Source: Marinigracilibium pacificum
GTDB lineage: Bacteria > Bacteroidota > Bacteroidia > Cytophagales > Cyclobacteriaceae
Reading direction: 5' to 3'
DNA length: 64,000 bases
Assembly (NCBI RefSeq): GCF_012926615.1
Contig: NZ_JABBNU010000002.1
Location: forward strand, 1 to 64,000
Position 1 is the first letter of the stretch. Every line of letters starts with the position of its first letter. The translations under genes were made by a program, and so were the position numbers. The notes beneath the pieces are model-generated. The model had not been told where the DNA came from and did not search any database. It worked only from the letters and a program-made list of their open reading frames with translations. Positions 27,252 through 37,768 of the stretch are shown here, one piece after another.

Positions 27252-28670
27252 TTATTCGAATGTTTTCCAACCACCGCCCAATGCTCTGTATAATCTGGAA
27301 TAGGCCGAAAGAAGTTGCCTTAAAGTTCCGGCCAGGTTTTGTTGAGATTCAAAATACTGACGTTGAGACTCGAGGTATTCCAGATAACTTGTTTGCCCTT
27401 GATCATATCGGTTTTGTGATAGCATTTGCGCACTTTTAGCGGCTGTAACATGATCTTGTCTTGCTACTAGTTCTCTCTTAAGAGTAATTATTTCAATGTA
27501 AGCATCTTCAACATCTCTGAATGCATTAAGCATGGTCAGTTCATAATTGTAGACTGATTGTTCCCTTTTACTTTTTTCTGAGTCTGCAATTCTTTTTAGC
27601 CTGTTCCAGTTAAATAATGGGCCTAGAATTGAGCCTCCGATACTCCAAACCATTGTACCATTACTGAAACTGAGTGGGTCTGCCATTGCGTAACCTATAG
27701 CTCCGTTTAAGCTTAATGTTGGTAAGCGATTTCCTTGAGCATAGCCAACGAGTGCATTCTGGATGACGACCTCAAGTTCTGCTACCATTACATCAGGCCT
27801 TCTGGTAAGCAGGTCAATAGGAAGTACCTCCGGAAAATTCATTGTCGTATCCATGGAGTACAGGTCTGAATCAGTGCTTATTTTTCTGGGGTTGCTACCC
27901 GTTAATGTACTCAGGAAGTTTTCAGTTTTGATTATTTCTCGTTCTAAAAGAGGGATAGAGCTTGCTGCAATTGCACGTTGAATCTGTGCCTGGTTAAGAT
28001 CAATAGCTGGAATTATTCCTTTATCAAACCTGGCCTGAATAATGTAAAGCATGCTATCTCTAAGAACCAATGTTTGATTGGATATTTCCAGTCTCTTTTT
28101 TAGCTCAAGCAATTGGAAATACGAGTCTGCAACAGTAGTCATTAAACTTAGCTGAACTGACCGGTATCCGTATTCAGTTGCAAGTATTTGTGCTTTGGCT
28201 GCTTCAGTTAATCTTCTGTATTTTCCCCAGAAATCAAGTTCCCAATTCATAAAGCCCGTACCGTAGGCAAAATTTTGTGTTGTACCGACATTACCATTAA
28301 TAAAATTGCCTCTAGATATATTGGCTTCATATCCGAAGTAAGGCAATAAATTTGATCTTTGTATTACCAGGTTAAATTGTGCTTGAGTAATATTTTCTGC
28401 TGCTATTTTCAGGTTTTGATTGTTGTTTATCGCTTCCAATACCAGGGTGTCGAGTACTGGGTCTTTAAACATTGAAAACCAGTTCAAGTCAAGAAGTGAG
28501 TCTGCAATTAATGAATCAGTGTTTACTTCAAATTCATTTGAGCTTAGAGTAGGCGATTTAGCTCTGAAATCTTCAGGAACCTTTACATCAATACCCTTGT
28601 AGTTTTGTCCAACTTTACAAGAAGTTAGGATAAGGAAAAGGATCGCTATGAAAACTAAAACTTTTCTCAT
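27252..28670 (-). CDS. RND efflux outer-membrane factor (TolC/NodT family lipoprotein)
   Basis: This 472-residue outer-membrane channel of a tripartite pump has a lipoprotein signal (MRKVLVFIAILFLILTSC). Two internally related outer-membrane efflux domains follow, with long helical stretches and beta-strand segments (NFAYGTGFMNWELDFWGKYRR, GRLPTLSLNGAIGYA). Its start overlaps the RND permease stop by 4 bases (ATGA), so translation is coupled. It is the third gene of the adaptor-permease-channel operon. Confidence 0.94.
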   Translation of the reverse strand: MRKVLVFIAILFLILTSCKVGQNYKGIDVKVPEDFRAKSPTLSSNEFEVNTDSLIADSLLDLNWFSMFKDPVLDTLVLEAINNNQNLKIAAENITQAQFNLVIQRSNLLPYFGYEANISRGNFINGNVGTTQNFAYGTGFMNWELDFWGKYRRLTEAAKAQILATEYGYRSVQLSLMTTVADSYFQLLELKKRLEISNQTLVLRDSMLYIIQARFDKGIIPAIDLNQAQIQRAIAASSIPLLEREIIKTENFLSTLTGSNPRKISTDSDLYSMDTTMNFPEVLPIDLLTRRPDVMVAELEVVIQNALVGYAQGNRLPTLSLNGAIGYAMADPLSFSNGTMVWSIGGSILGPLFNWNRLKRIADSEKSKREQSVYNYELTMLNAFRDVEDAYIEIITLKRELVARQDHVTAAKSAQMLSQNRYDQGQTSYLEYLESQRQYFESQQNLAGTLRQLLSAYSRLYRALGGGWKTFE

Positions 28671-31600
28671 TGATTGATTGAGTTTTCAGCTTTAGAGTTC
28701 TTTTCCCGGTTCTTTTCATAACCAGCCATTTTTCCTACCAACACAAAAAGAAGAGGATAGAGGAAGACTCCCAGCAAAGTTGCAATAGTCATTCCACCGA
28801 GTAGTGCCATTCCCATTACCTTTCTCGCTTCAGAGCCTGATCCACTAGCCATAAGTAATGGGAAGATTCCTAGTATAAATGAGAATGCAGTCATTAAAAT
28901 AGGTCTGAAACGTAGTTTTGCAGCTTCTACAGCAGAATCAAATAGGGTTAACCCTTCATCAAACTTGATTTTAGCAAATTCGACAATCAAGATAGCGTTC
29001 TTGGCCGCCATTGCAATTAGCATGACTAGTGAAATCTGGGCGAATATGTTGAGTAGAAAAGATTCACTAAATAGCCTGGCAATGAACAAAAAGAGCATCG
29101 CACCAAATACCGCAAAAGGTGTTCCCAGTAAGATTGCAAAAGGCATGGACCAGCTTTCATATTGAGCAGCAAGAATAAGAAATACGAAAAACAGCGAAAA
29201 TGCGAATATTATACCCAGCTGCCCTGAAGATTTTTTTTCCTGATAGCTCATAGCATTAAATGAATAGGTCATGTTTTCAGGTAAAACTTCGTTCGCTACT
29301 TCTTCAAGTGCGTTTAAGGCATCCAAAGAGCTAAATCCGGGTGCTGGCGCTCCGGTTACTTCTACTGCCCTATATAAGTTGAAACGATTGGTGTAATCCG
29401 GTCCCGATGATTGTTTTATATTAATAAATGTAGAAATAGGGACATTTTCACCACGATGATTTTTTACATAAAACAAATCCAGTCCTTTTTCATTCTGACG
29501 ATATTCAGGTTCTGCTTGAACATAAGCTTTATATAGTCTTCCAAATCGATTAAAGTCATTTACATAAGCACCTCCCAGAAATGCACCTACTGTACTATAA
29601 ATATCATTAAGATTAACACCTGCTTTTAAGATTTTTGGAGTGTTCAGCTCCATTGACCTTTGAGGAACTCCTGCCTGAAATGTAGTAAATGCTGATCCTA
29701 TCTCTGGCCTTTGCTGGGCAGCCTGAATAAATGCATACGTATTTTTTGCCAGGTAAACAGGGTCTTTACCTTCCTTATCTTGTATCATAATGCTAAATCC
29801 TGATCCATTACCTAGTCCGGGTATTGCCGGAGGACCAAATGCAAATACCTGAGCTTCAGGAATAGTGGTTGCAAAAACCATATTAAGTTTTCTGACCATG
29901 GTATTTGCAACAATTTCCCTGTCATCCCAATTTTTTAGTTTGACAAATAGAAAGCCTGTATTTGGGATGAAAGATCCCGCAAGCATACTGAAACCTGTTG
30001 CAGTAGTAACATATTCCACATTTTCATTTTGCATTAGAATGCCCTCGACTTTTTTTGCCACATCATCTGAGCGCTGGAGTGAAGCTGCATTAGGCAATTG
30101 TATATTTACGAAGAAATACCCCTGGTCTTCTTCAGGAAGAAACCCTGAAGGAACCCTTGCCCCAACTAACCATGCCGCAAGACCTGTAATAAGAACATAG
30201 ATGATTCCTCTTCTGAATTTCCCTGTAATAACTTTTGTGACACCTGTATATGAATCTGTTCCTTTATCAAACCATTTGTTGAACTTGTCGAAGAATTTGC
30301 TTAGTAGTCCTTTGCTTTCAGTTTTTGGCTTTAACAGTAAAGAACATAGAGCTGGGCTTAGTGATAGCGCATTGATAGAAGAAAATACTACAGATACAGC
30401 GATTGTGATAGCAAACTGTTGATATAAGCTGCCCGTAATTCCGGCCATTGCTGCTACAGGAATAAATACGGCAACCATAACCAGAGTTGTTGCAATAACC
30501 GGAGCGGTTACTTCTCTCATGGCTGCACTTGTGGCTTCTTTTGGAGCCATGCCATTGTCCATATTTACCTGAACAGCTTCAACAACGACTATTGCATCGT
30601 CTACAACTATCCCAATTGCTAAAACCAATCCTAGGAGGGAAAGGGTGTTTATTGTAAAACCTAGTAAAGGAAAAAGCATGAATGCAGCTACCAGAGATAC
30701 GGGTATGGCCAATGTAGGAATTAAAGTAGCTCGCCAGTCTTGAATAAATATGAACACTACCAAAATCACAAGTGCAAGTGCAATTATCAATGTTTCGATT
30801 ATTTCATTTATTCCGGCAACAATTGGTTCGGTAGCATCAAGCGAAACCGCATATTCAATACCTTCAGGGAAGTTTTTAGAAAGTGCTTCCATTGTCTGGT
30901 TTACATTTTCGACTAATTCTACAGCATTAGAACCAGGTGCTTGGTAGAGGGAGATTATTGAACATTCCTTTCCATTTAATCTGGTAAAAGCATTATATGA
31001 TTCAGTTCCCAGTTCTACTCTTGCAATATCTTTGATTTTCACCTGGCTACCGTCCGCATGAGATCTTACAACAACTTCCTCAAATTCTCTTTCTGTTATT
31101 AGCCGGTCGGGTAATCTAACCGTATAGGTGAATTCTGTTCCTTTTGGAGCAGGTTCGGCACCAAATTTACCGCCTGGAACAATAACATTTTGTTGTCTGA
31201 TAGCATTGGTGATTTCGGGTATTGTAATTCCAAGTTTTGCCAGAATGTCTGGTTTGACCCAGATTCGCATCGAATAATCACTCGCACCCATTACCTGAAC
31301 CCGACCAATACCTTTTATTCTGGCTAGTTGATCCTGGACATTGATAATGCCATAGTTTCCAAGAAAATCCTGGTCATATCTACCATCAGGAGAGAAAAGT
31401 GTGATCAGCATTAATATGTTGGGCATGGATTTTTCAGTTTTTACACCAAGGCGCTTTACTTCTTCAGGAAGTTTTGGTGTTGCCGCAGAAGTTCGGGTCT
31501 GAGTAAAAACTGTGTTCATATCGGGGTCAGTACCAAGGTCAAAAGTTATTTCGAGGCTCATAGTCCCATCATTGGCATTGGTTGACTTCATGTATAGCAT

Positions 31601-31837
31601 GTTTTCAACGCCATTGACTTGCTGTTCAAGTGGTGCTGCTACTGATTGTTCTACGCTAATTGAGTTTGCCCCTGTGAATGCTGTACTTACTCGTACAACA
31701 GGCGGAGTGATGTTTGGGTACTGTTCAATGGGTAAACCTAAAAGTGAAACACCCCCGATTATAACCATGAAGATTGCAATAACAATTGCAACAATAGGTC
31801 TTCTGACAAAAAAGATATTGTTATCGAGGTTGTCCAT
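28667..31837 (-). CDS. RND multidrug efflux permease (HAE1 family)
   Basis: This 1056-residue inner-membrane proton antiporter has the usual length and twelve-helix layout. The first helix begins FFVRRPIVAIVIA. The proton-relay acidic pair is visible in LAIGIVVDDAIVVVE and the partner Lys in MAAKNAILIVEFAK. The periplasmic porter and docking domains are complete (GFLPEEDQGYFFVNIQLP, NRFGRLYKAYVQAEPEYR). It probably exports hydrophobic or amphipathic compounds through the lipoprotein channel. It lies 6 bases after the adaptor gene, and no regulator gene is adjacent. Confidence 0.96.
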   Translation of the reverse strand: MDNLDNNIFFVRRPIVAIVIAIFMVIIGGVSLLGLPIEQYPNITPPVVRVSTAFTGANSISVEQSVAAPLEQQVNGVENMLYMKSTNANDGTMSLEITFDLGTDPDMNTVFTQTRTSAATPKLPEEVKRLGVKTEKSMPNILMLITLFSPDGRYDQDFLGNYGIINVQDQLARIKGIGRVQVMGASDYSMRIWVKPDILAKLGITIPEITNAIRQQNVIVPGGKFGAEPAPKGTEFTYTVRLPDRLITEREFEEVVVRSHADGSQVKIKDIARVELGTESYNAFTRLNGKECSIISLYQAPGSNAVELVENVNQTMEALSKNFPEGIEYAVSLDATEPIVAGINEIIETLIIALALVILVVFIFIQDWRATLIPTLAIPVSLVAAFMLFPLLGFTINTLSLLGLVLAIGIVVDDAIVVVEAVQVNMDNGMAPKEATSAAMREVTAPVIATTLVMVAVFIPVAAMAGITGSLYQQFAITIAVSVVFSSINALSLSPALCSLLLKPKTESKGLLSKFFDKFNKWFDKGTDSYTGVTKVITGKFRRGIIYVLITGLAAWLVGARVPSGFLPEEDQGYFFVNIQLPNAASLQRSDDVAKKVEGILMQNENVEYVTTATGFSMLAGSFIPNTGFLFVKLKNWDDREIVANTMVRKLNMVFATTIPEAQVFAFGPPAIPGLGNGSGFSIMIQDKEGKDPVYLAKNTYAFIQAAQQRPEIGSAFTTFQAGVPQRSMELNTPKILKAGVNLNDIYSTVGAFLGGAYVNDFNRFGRLYKAYVQAEPEYRQNEKGLDLFYVKNHRGENVPISTFINIKQSSGPDYTNRFNLYRAVEVTGAPAPGFSSLDALNALEEVANEVLPENMTYSFNAMSYQEKKSSGQLGIIFAFSLFFVFLILAAQYESWSMPFAILLGTPFAVFGAMLFLFIARLFSESFLLNIFAQISLVMLIAMAAKNAILIVEFAKIKFDEGLTLFDSAVEAAKLRFRPILMTAFSFILGIFPLLMASGSGSEARKVMGMALLGGMTIATLLGVFLYPLLFVLVGKMAGYEKNREKNSKAENSINQ

Positions 31838-31843
31838 AAATAG

Positions 31844-32971
31844 TTAATTTGATTTTACCTTAGACTCAAATGTCATTATCTTGGGGCTTATAGTCATTCC
31901 ATCAGATACCTTTTGAATACCATCCAAAACAATCTTGTCACCTTTTTTTAAGCCTGACTTAACAACAAAATAATCTCTGTATGGTGCAAGGATTTCGATT
32001 TGCTGCTGTGTAACAGTGTTGTCGGGGTTCAATTTCCATACAGAAAAACGACCTTGAAGTTCTGAAACTGTACGCTGAGGTATTAATAAAGCATTACTTT
32101 GTGACGTAACTGTAGCTCTGATTTTTGCAAATTGACCGGGTCTTATAACTCGATTTGGATTGGGGAATGCAGCCTGAATTAATATTGCTCCGGTCGATGC
32201 ATCAACCTCTCTGTTAATGAAATTAACTTCCCCTTTATAAGGGAAGATGGAACCATCAGCCAAAACCAATTGTAATGGAACTTTTGCTTTTGACCTTTTC
32301 TGGTTATTTTTTTCTAGTTCATAAATAATCTTAAGGTAGTCACTTTCGGTAAGGAAAAATTCAACGTGAATTGTATCAATTTTTGATACAGTATTCAAGT
32401 TTGTGGACCCAGGTGAATTACCAATAAATTCTCCCTCTTTAGCATTTGTTTTTCCAATGATACCGTCAATTGGTGATGTTATTTTTGTGTAGCCAAGGTT
32501 TATTTCTTCCATGTTTACCTTTGCTTTTACTGCATTAAGATTTGATTGTGCAGCATCTTTAGAAGCAATAGCAGCATCTAGTTCTTTCTTACTTACTGCA
32601 TCCATATCAGCAAGTGGTTGAATACGTTCAAGGTCATTTTCTGCTTTTACGAGCATTGTACGAGCAGCAGCAAGTTCACTTTGAGCTCCAATAAGTGATT
32701 CTTTGAATGGTTGAGCGTCTATTGTATAAAGTAATTGTCCTTTTTTAACTGGAAAACCTTCCTTGAAATGTATGCCATCAAGGAATCCTGATACTCGCGA
32801 TCGAATAGGGATATCTTTTTTACCATATACCTGACCAACAAATTCCTGTTCAAGATTAACTGAATCAGAAGAAACTTCTATCACAGGGATTTCCAAAATC
32901 ATTTGTTGTGGAGGAGGTTTCTTAGTACAGGAAGTCAGAAATATTATCGCTATATAAAATAGATATTTCAT
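31844..32971 (-). CDS. RND efflux periplasmic adaptor lipoprotein (MFP family)
   Basis: This 375-residue adaptor has a lipoprotein signal (MKYLFYIAIIFLTSC). The barrel-sandwich start (VYGKKDIPIRSRVSGFLDGIHFKEG) is followed by a helical hairpin at about residues 100-155 (AARTMLVKAENDLERIQPLADM), the second half (TKITSPIDGIIGKTNAKEGEFIG), a beta barrel and a membrane-proximal domain. It bridges the permease and the outer-membrane channel. It is the first gene of the operon, with a TAnnTTTG-type box upstream. Confidence 0.95.
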   Translation of the reverse strand: MKYLFYIAIIFLTSCTKKPPPQQMILEIPVIEVSSDSVNLEQEFVGQVYGKKDIPIRSRVSGFLDGIHFKEGFPVKKGQLLYTIDAQPFKESLIGAQSELAAARTMLVKAENDLERIQPLADMDAVSKKELDAAIASKDAAQSNLNAVKAKVNMEEINLGYTKITSPIDGIIGKTNAKEGEFIGNSPGSTNLNTVSKIDTIHVEFFLTESDYLKIIYELEKNNQKRSKAKVPLQLVLADGSIFPYKGEVNFINREVDASTGAILIQAAFPNPNRVIRPGQFAKIRATVTSQSNALLIPQRTVSELQGRFSVWKLNPDNTVTQQQIEILAPYRDYFVVKSGLKKGDKIVLDGIQKVSDGMTISPKIMTFESKVKSN

Positions 32972-33054
32972 TAATAATGCATTTAAGAGAATGAATTGGA
33001 AGAGGGGTTTTTATGGCTTTTCCTTTATTAAATTAGAGTATTCTTAGGTTAAAA

Positions 33055-33062
33055 CAAAGCTA
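33055..33062 (-). promoter_or_regulatory. Candidate -7 box for the RND operon
   Basis: Read on the minus strand, 33062-33055 is TAGCTTTG, an exact TAnnTTTG match, about 85 bases before the adaptor start. No clear TTG is at the usual spacing. Confidence 0.45.
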
Positions 33063-33078
33063 TTTTGCTTATAATTAT

Positions 33079-33086
33079 TAGATTTG
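33079..33086 (+). promoter_or_regulatory. Candidate -7 box for the DUF1697 gene
   Basis: TAGATTTG matches TAnnTTTG and lies 22 bases before the preferred start at 33108. It sits back to back with the RND operon box, so the two divergent promoters nearly touch. Confidence 0.45.
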
Positions 33087-33107
33087 AATACAATAATTTT
33101 CAAGGCT

Positions 33108-33647
33108 ATGAATAAAAATATCTGCTTACTGAGAGGGGTAAATGTTAGTGGGAAAAACTTGATAAAGATGAAGGATTTCAAAGTCCTGTTGGAGTCATCG
33201 GGCTTTCACTCGGTTAAAACTTATATACAAAGCGGGAATATAGTTTTTGAAACACCGGAAAATGATAAGAATAAGGTTTCAAGTGATTTTTCAGAGATAA
33301 TAAAAAGTAATTACGGGTATTCTGTTTCCTGTTTGGTACTTTCTCCAGGCGAGATTTTACAATCTTTAAATGATTTTCCGGAAGAGCTAAAAACGAATAG
33401 ATCACCGAAGAAATCTTATGTTATGTTTCTGAATAATCCGGTAGCCGATGAATTCATCGGAGAAATACCATTGGAAAAATATGAACCTGAGCGTTTTGGA
33501 GTGAAAAAGAATGTGATATACTATTCAATACCAGATAATATTTCACCAGGCAAGCTAGGCACAAACCTGTTTGAATCGAAGTTTAAAGTAACCGGAACAA
33601 GCAGGAATATTAATACATTAGAAAAGATAATTGATCTTGCGAAGTAA
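33108..33647 (+). CDS. DUF1697 family protein
   Basis: The frame is open from 33084, but ATG at 33108 puts the conserved N-terminus (NICLLRGVNVSGKNLIKMKD) right at the start and lies just after a -7 box, giving 179 residues. Other family features are YIQSGNIVFE and the C-terminal TGTSRNINTLEKI. DUF1697 proteins are soluble and of unknown function. The upstream gene is the divergent RND adaptor. Confidence 0.88.
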   Translation: MNKNICLLRGVNVSGKNLIKMKDFKVLLESSGFHSVKTYIQSGNIVFETPENDKNKVSSDFSEIIKSNYGYSVSCLVLSPGEILQSLNDFPEELKTNRSPKKSYVMFLNNPVADEFIGEIPLEKYEPERFGVKKNVIYYSIPDNISPGKLGTNLFESKFKVTGTSRNINTLEKIIDLAK

Positions 33648-33782
33648 GAATTATAGAATGTTAAATTACCTTCATTAATTTGTATTTATAGGATCGAATG
33701 AAACTTGTAATAACTATTTTTTTGATATAAAGGGTTTATTAGACTATTTTTAAATTTGCTTTTGAGAGAAATCTACTCAAAA

Positions 33783-34331
33783 ATGCAAGATAATGTTACT
33801 GATATGGAAGAGATTAACTTAGATAGACATAAGAAGAGATATAACAAAACTCTGGAATTTATGAAAAAGCATATTCAAGATGGGGTACAAGTCCTTGATC
33901 TTGGGATAAAAAATCCTTTTTCAGAAATGATGGAATCTTCCGGATATCAAGTAATAAATACTCAAGGAGAAAATCTTGATGATGAATATATGAAGTATGC
34001 AGAGAAGGAAGTGGAGGTTGTTACTGCATTTGAAATTTTTGAACATCTTTTTGCTCCTTATAATTTTCTTAAGAACACAAAGGCAAAAAAACTATTTGCA
34101 TCTGTTCCGCTTAAGCTCTGGTTTGCCGATGCTTATTGGAACGAAAAAGATGACTGGGATAAACATTATCATGAATTTGAACCTAAGCAATTTGATTTTC
34201 TGCTTCAAAAAACTGGTTGGAAGATAATAGATTCCGAAAAATGGGTTAGTTCAGATTCTCAAATAGGATTTCGACCTATACTAAGAAGGTTTACTCCAAG
34301 ACATTATATCGTCTATTGCGAAAGAGTTTAG
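33783..34331 (+). CDS. Class I SAM-dependent methyltransferase-like protein
   Basis: The frame opens with TTG at 33756, but the ATG at 33783 is the better start (182 residues). The sequence VQVLDLGIKNPFSEMMESSG aligns with the SAM-binding motif I region, although the usual glycine pattern is weak. AFEIFEHLFAPYNFL fits the motif seen in Methyltransf_11/23-like proteins (ExxEHL). The substrate is unknown. Its stop codon abuts the stop of the convergent TonB receptor gene with no base between. Confidence 0.65.
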   Translation: MQDNVTDMEEINLDRHKKRYNKTLEFMKKHIQDGVQVLDLGIKNPFSEMMESSGYQVINTQGENLDDEYMKYAEKEVEVVTAFEIFEHLFAPYNFLKNTKAKKLFASVPLKLWFADAYWNEKDDWDKHYHEFEPKQFDFLLQKTGWKIIDSEKWVSSDSQIGFRPILRRFTPRHYIVYCERV

Positions 34332-37160
34332 TTATAAATTCTGATCATAAATAAATTTAACATAATATAGACCGCCGATTTGTGAGCTTCCGAAGCTTGT
34401 TACATAATAGTCATTAAGTACATTTGATCCACCAATTTTGATTGCTGAACGAATCTTCGGTAGTCGATAGGTGATTTGAAGATCAAGACTGCCGTATGCT
34501 GGTACTTCACCGATTCCAAATGATGATTCCCATTGGAAAGCCTCTTGCCAGTGCCAGTTAACACCAAAGCCAAATTTCTTCCAAACTCGGTATTTATTTA
34601 GATAAACATTATATCGGTATTCCGGAGTGTTAAATCTGGTTTGGAATCCCTGTTGAAACTCTTGATTTTTTCCCAGGGTACTGTAAGATAAATTACCTCC
34701 GAAAATAAAGCTGTGAGGAAGCATCCAATCAACACCTACAGCCCATCCCCAGTTTACAACTTTTTGATCCTGGCTAATAACAGTTTGATACCTTTGTTCT
34801 TCAGATGTATATGGGTTTTGAACTACTAGTAAATTACCTTGGAATCCATCATATTCGTTTATAAATATTTCAGCATCAACCATTAGGCTTTTTTGAAGGA
34901 AAAGACCTTTGTATCCAATTTCATATGCTAGAACAGTTTCGGCTCTAAATGGAGGTTTACCATCATAGACAGTGGTAGTGTCAGGTTGTGAAGTAACCGG
35001 ATCTGATCCATTTAAAGGATATGTAGGGTTTGTAAAAACCCCGTATTTGTCAAGAATTTCATCCTGGCCACCAATAGATAAAATAGGTCCTACCCTTATG
35101 TCTACCCATTGGTCAGAAATTGCAGGAAATCTGAATGCAGACTGCGCCGAAGCTCTGATATTATGATTTTTATCCTCTCCTAGTGATAATACTGCTGAAA
35201 CCCTAGGTGTAAAACGACCTTTAAAGTTTTCGTCCTTATCATATCTTGAAGATATGTTTAAACGTAGTCGGTCATTGAAATAAGTGTCAATAAATTGAAT
35301 AAAACCACCGTACTGATAAGATCTGATAGGATTTCCAGGCGTATCGTAAAAGACAGTACCATCACTATCGATATTAAATAGTCTATATTGAACGCCAACA
35401 AGTAACTCGAATTTTTTCACAAGTCTGCTGAAGTTATAAATTCCTTCAAATTGGCTCAAAGAACTAAAATCTAATACCCTGGATCCACCCTGACCTATTG
35501 GTATGTCTGTGATTTGATTTTTATATGTATTGAATTCTGGTGTTCCCGCCAAAGGTTTTGCCGGCTCCTCTGATCTAAGAATAGTTCCGTTAATATCTCT
35601 GTTGTCAGCTATTGAAAGGGCATACTGATTAGCCTGACTTCTATCATAACCAAAGCCTAGTTTACCAATTAAATATGCTTGTATATAATCCTGGTACCAT
35701 ATTTCACTAGGCTTCCATGCTTCATTTATAAATGCGGCAGTTGCTCCTGCATCATACGTATAACCTGCATCTTCTTTTACCCACCAGTATCTTACTTCAT
35801 AATCTCTGTTTTTAATCTCTGCTTTGATATTATATAACCTGAAGTCGTTAATAGAAAACCTGTTTTGAGCAGAATATACAGCTTGACCTTCAGCAATACC
35901 TCCTTGGAGAATTGCACGAGTATTTTTGTTGAATTTGTAGTGCGCAGAAAGGCTTGCCTTAGCATTATATGCATCATAATTAACAAGGTCTTGTTCAGCC
36001 CACCCACTTCTCGTAACTTTTAAAGGACCATCTTCAGTAAATGCATTTAGAATTGTATTGTATATCTGGTCATATTCAGGAGTTCCTGGAGTTGTTCCTT
36101 GTTCTTGTGCGGCTCTGTCAGCAATGTCAGGTGCCAGTATGCCAATGTCAATAGCTGTTTCGTCACCATAAACGTTCACACCATCATAATTGGTAGTGTT
36201 GTATCTGTTTTTAGTCGGATCATTCAAATTATTTTTGTCACGGTAATCATTAGCTATCCAATCCTTTGCTTTGAGATAATTTCCAGCGAATTTAAAAGCT
36301 AATTTTTCACTCAATACTTTACTATATCTAATATTGACATCATAATACGGAGAAGGGTTAATACCATCCTCTTGTCCTAACCTCATTACTCCGGTTTGTA
36401 CACTTCCTGAAAGACCCATATATTCAAAAGGATCCTTACTTGTCATTACTAATGTTCCATTAAGACCTCCCGGGCCATATACTACTGAAGATGCACCTGT
36501 TATTAATTCGACACTTTCAACGTCTATTGGTGAGAGCCCTAATAGGTTGCCTGCACTAAAGCTTAAACCAGGAGCCTGATTGTTCACTCCATCAATTACC
36601 TGATTAAATCTGAAATTAGTATTTCCATTAAAACCGCGTGTATTAATATTTCGCAGAGTTATACTCTGAACATTCATATCGACACCTTTTAGCTTATACA
36701 GTCCATCATAGAAATTGGCCTGTGGCATCAGCCTGAGATCTCTTATTTCAAGTTTTTCAATAGTTACCGGAGATAAAAGAATACTTTCCTCGACTCTTGA
36801 GGCAGATATTACTATCTCATTACCGAATTTATTGTCTTCAGCTAATATGATGTTTTTTGAATATGTTCCGGGCATATCAATGGTGTCAGAAACAGTTTGA
36901 TAACCAATCATGCTAAAGATTATTACTTGAGGCGTAGGAAGATCAGCTTCAAGCTCAAAAGAACCATTTGAAATTGAGCTTGTTCCTTTAAATGTCCCTT
37001 GAAAGTAAATATTTACTCCCTGGAGAGGTTCTCCTGAAGGATCTGATACTTTTCCGGATATTTTTATTGACTGACCAGAGAGTGTATAAGAATAAAAAAA
37101 CAATGACAGGAAGGTCAGAAAAAGTGCTGTGTTATTACAATATTTACTTTTAATTATCAT
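34332..37160 (-). CDS. TonB-dependent outer-membrane receptor
   Basis: This 942-residue receptor has an N-terminal signal (ALFLTFLSLFFYSYTLSGQ). A carboxypeptidase-regulatory-like domain covers about 32-110 (IKISGKVSDPSGEPLQGVNIYF) and a plug about 115-235 (VISASRVEESILLSPVTIEKL, GASSVVYGPGGLNGTLVM). A long barrel with extended loops ends in YVKFIYDQNL. No SusD-like gene is beside it. A small lipoprotein gene starts divergently 50 bases away, so the two may share control. The ligand is unknown. Confidence 0.92.
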   Translation of the reverse strand: MIIKSKYCNNTALFLTFLSLFFYSYTLSGQSIKISGKVSDPSGEPLQGVNIYFQGTFKGTSSISNGSFELEADLPTPQVIIFSMIGYQTVSDTIDMPGTYSKNIILAEDNKFGNEIVISASRVEESILLSPVTIEKLEIRDLRLMPQANFYDGLYKLKGVDMNVQSITLRNINTRGFNGNTNFRFNQVIDGVNNQAPGLSFSAGNLLGLSPIDVESVELITGASSVVYGPGGLNGTLVMTSKDPFEYMGLSGSVQTGVMRLGQEDGINPSPYYDVNIRYSKVLSEKLAFKFAGNYLKAKDWIANDYRDKNNLNDPTKNRYNTTNYDGVNVYGDETAIDIGILAPDIADRAAQEQGTTPGTPEYDQIYNTILNAFTEDGPLKVTRSGWAEQDLVNYDAYNAKASLSAHYKFNKNTRAILQGGIAEGQAVYSAQNRFSINDFRLYNIKAEIKNRDYEVRYWWVKEDAGYTYDAGATAAFINEAWKPSEIWYQDYIQAYLIGKLGFGYDRSQANQYALSIADNRDINGTILRSEEPAKPLAGTPEFNTYKNQITDIPIGQGGSRVLDFSSLSQFEGIYNFSRLVKKFELLVGVQYRLFNIDSDGTVFYDTPGNPIRSYQYGGFIQFIDTYFNDRLRLNISSRYDKDENFKGRFTPRVSAVLSLGEDKNHNIRASAQSAFRFPAISDQWVDIRVGPILSIGGQDEILDKYGVFTNPTYPLNGSDPVTSQPDTTTVYDGKPPFRAETVLAYEIGYKGLFLQKSLMVDAEIFINEYDGFQGNLLVVQNPYTSEEQRYQTVISQDQKVVNWGWAVGVDWMLPHSFIFGGNLSYSTLGKNQEFQQGFQTRFNTPEYRYNVYLNKYRVWKKFGFGVNWHWQEAFQWESSFGIGEVPAYGSLDLQITYRLPKIRSAIKIGGSNVLNDYYVTSFGSSQIGGLYYVKFIYDQNL

Positions 37161-37210
37161 TATCTATTTGTATTATCGTAGTCAATATAATTAAAACAAT
37201 AACGACAATC

Positions 37211-37744
37211 ATGAAAAAGAACCGAATTTTACTTGCATTGCCGCTTTTATTTCTAGCGCTATTTATTAATGTGTCATGTGATGATGACGATGAAACAACT
37301 GATCCGTTGGTGGGTCTTTATGTGTTATCAAATGCAACTACAAATGAAGCGATTATCTATCAGGATAATGAGATCGTAGCTGCAAATTCTAACATCACAG
37401 CACAAATTGGCGCGGCTTTGTTAAGCGATGTAACTTGTACAACTGCCTCTAATGCTAGAGTTGAATTAGCTGCCAACAAAGAAGTTAATTACACTTGTAA
37501 AGGCGAAGGCGTTTCTGAAAAACAAGGAACATGGTTTTACAGTAGCCAGAGTCAAAGCTTGAACCTTAGTCTTGATCTTTTTGGTCAGGTTACTCCTGTG
37601 ATTCTTCAAAATTTTGAAGATGACGGAACTAAAATCGAAGGTGATGTTGAGCTTCCTACATTCCCAGCGAATGTTATTAATCCTGATTTAACAGGTTTTG
37701 TTTCTCTAGATATGCATATTGTATTTACAAGAGACTCAAACTAA
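37211..37744 (+). CDS. Small lipoprotein, lipocalin-like
   Basis: This 177-residue protein has a lipoprotein signal (LLALPLLFLALFINVSC) followed by an acidic DDDDE stretch, typical of exported Bacteroidota lipoproteins. The mature region (PLVGLYVLSNATTNEA, CKGEGVSEKQGTWFYSSQSQSLNLSL) reads as a beta-rich lipocalin-like domain of unknown ligand. It is divergent from the large TonB receptor with a 50-base gap, hinting at shared regulation. A strong terminator follows. Confidence 0.75.
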   Translation: MKKNRILLALPLLFLALFINVSCDDDDETTDPLVGLYVLSNATTNEAIIYQDNEIVAANSNITAQIGAALLSDVTCTTASNARVELAANKEVNYTCKGEGVSEKQGTWFYSSQSQSLNLSLDLFGQVTPVILQNFEDDGTKIEGDVELPTFPANVINPDLTGFVSLDMHIVFTRDSN

Positions 37745-37768
37745 TAATATTGCGATTTAAATTGTATG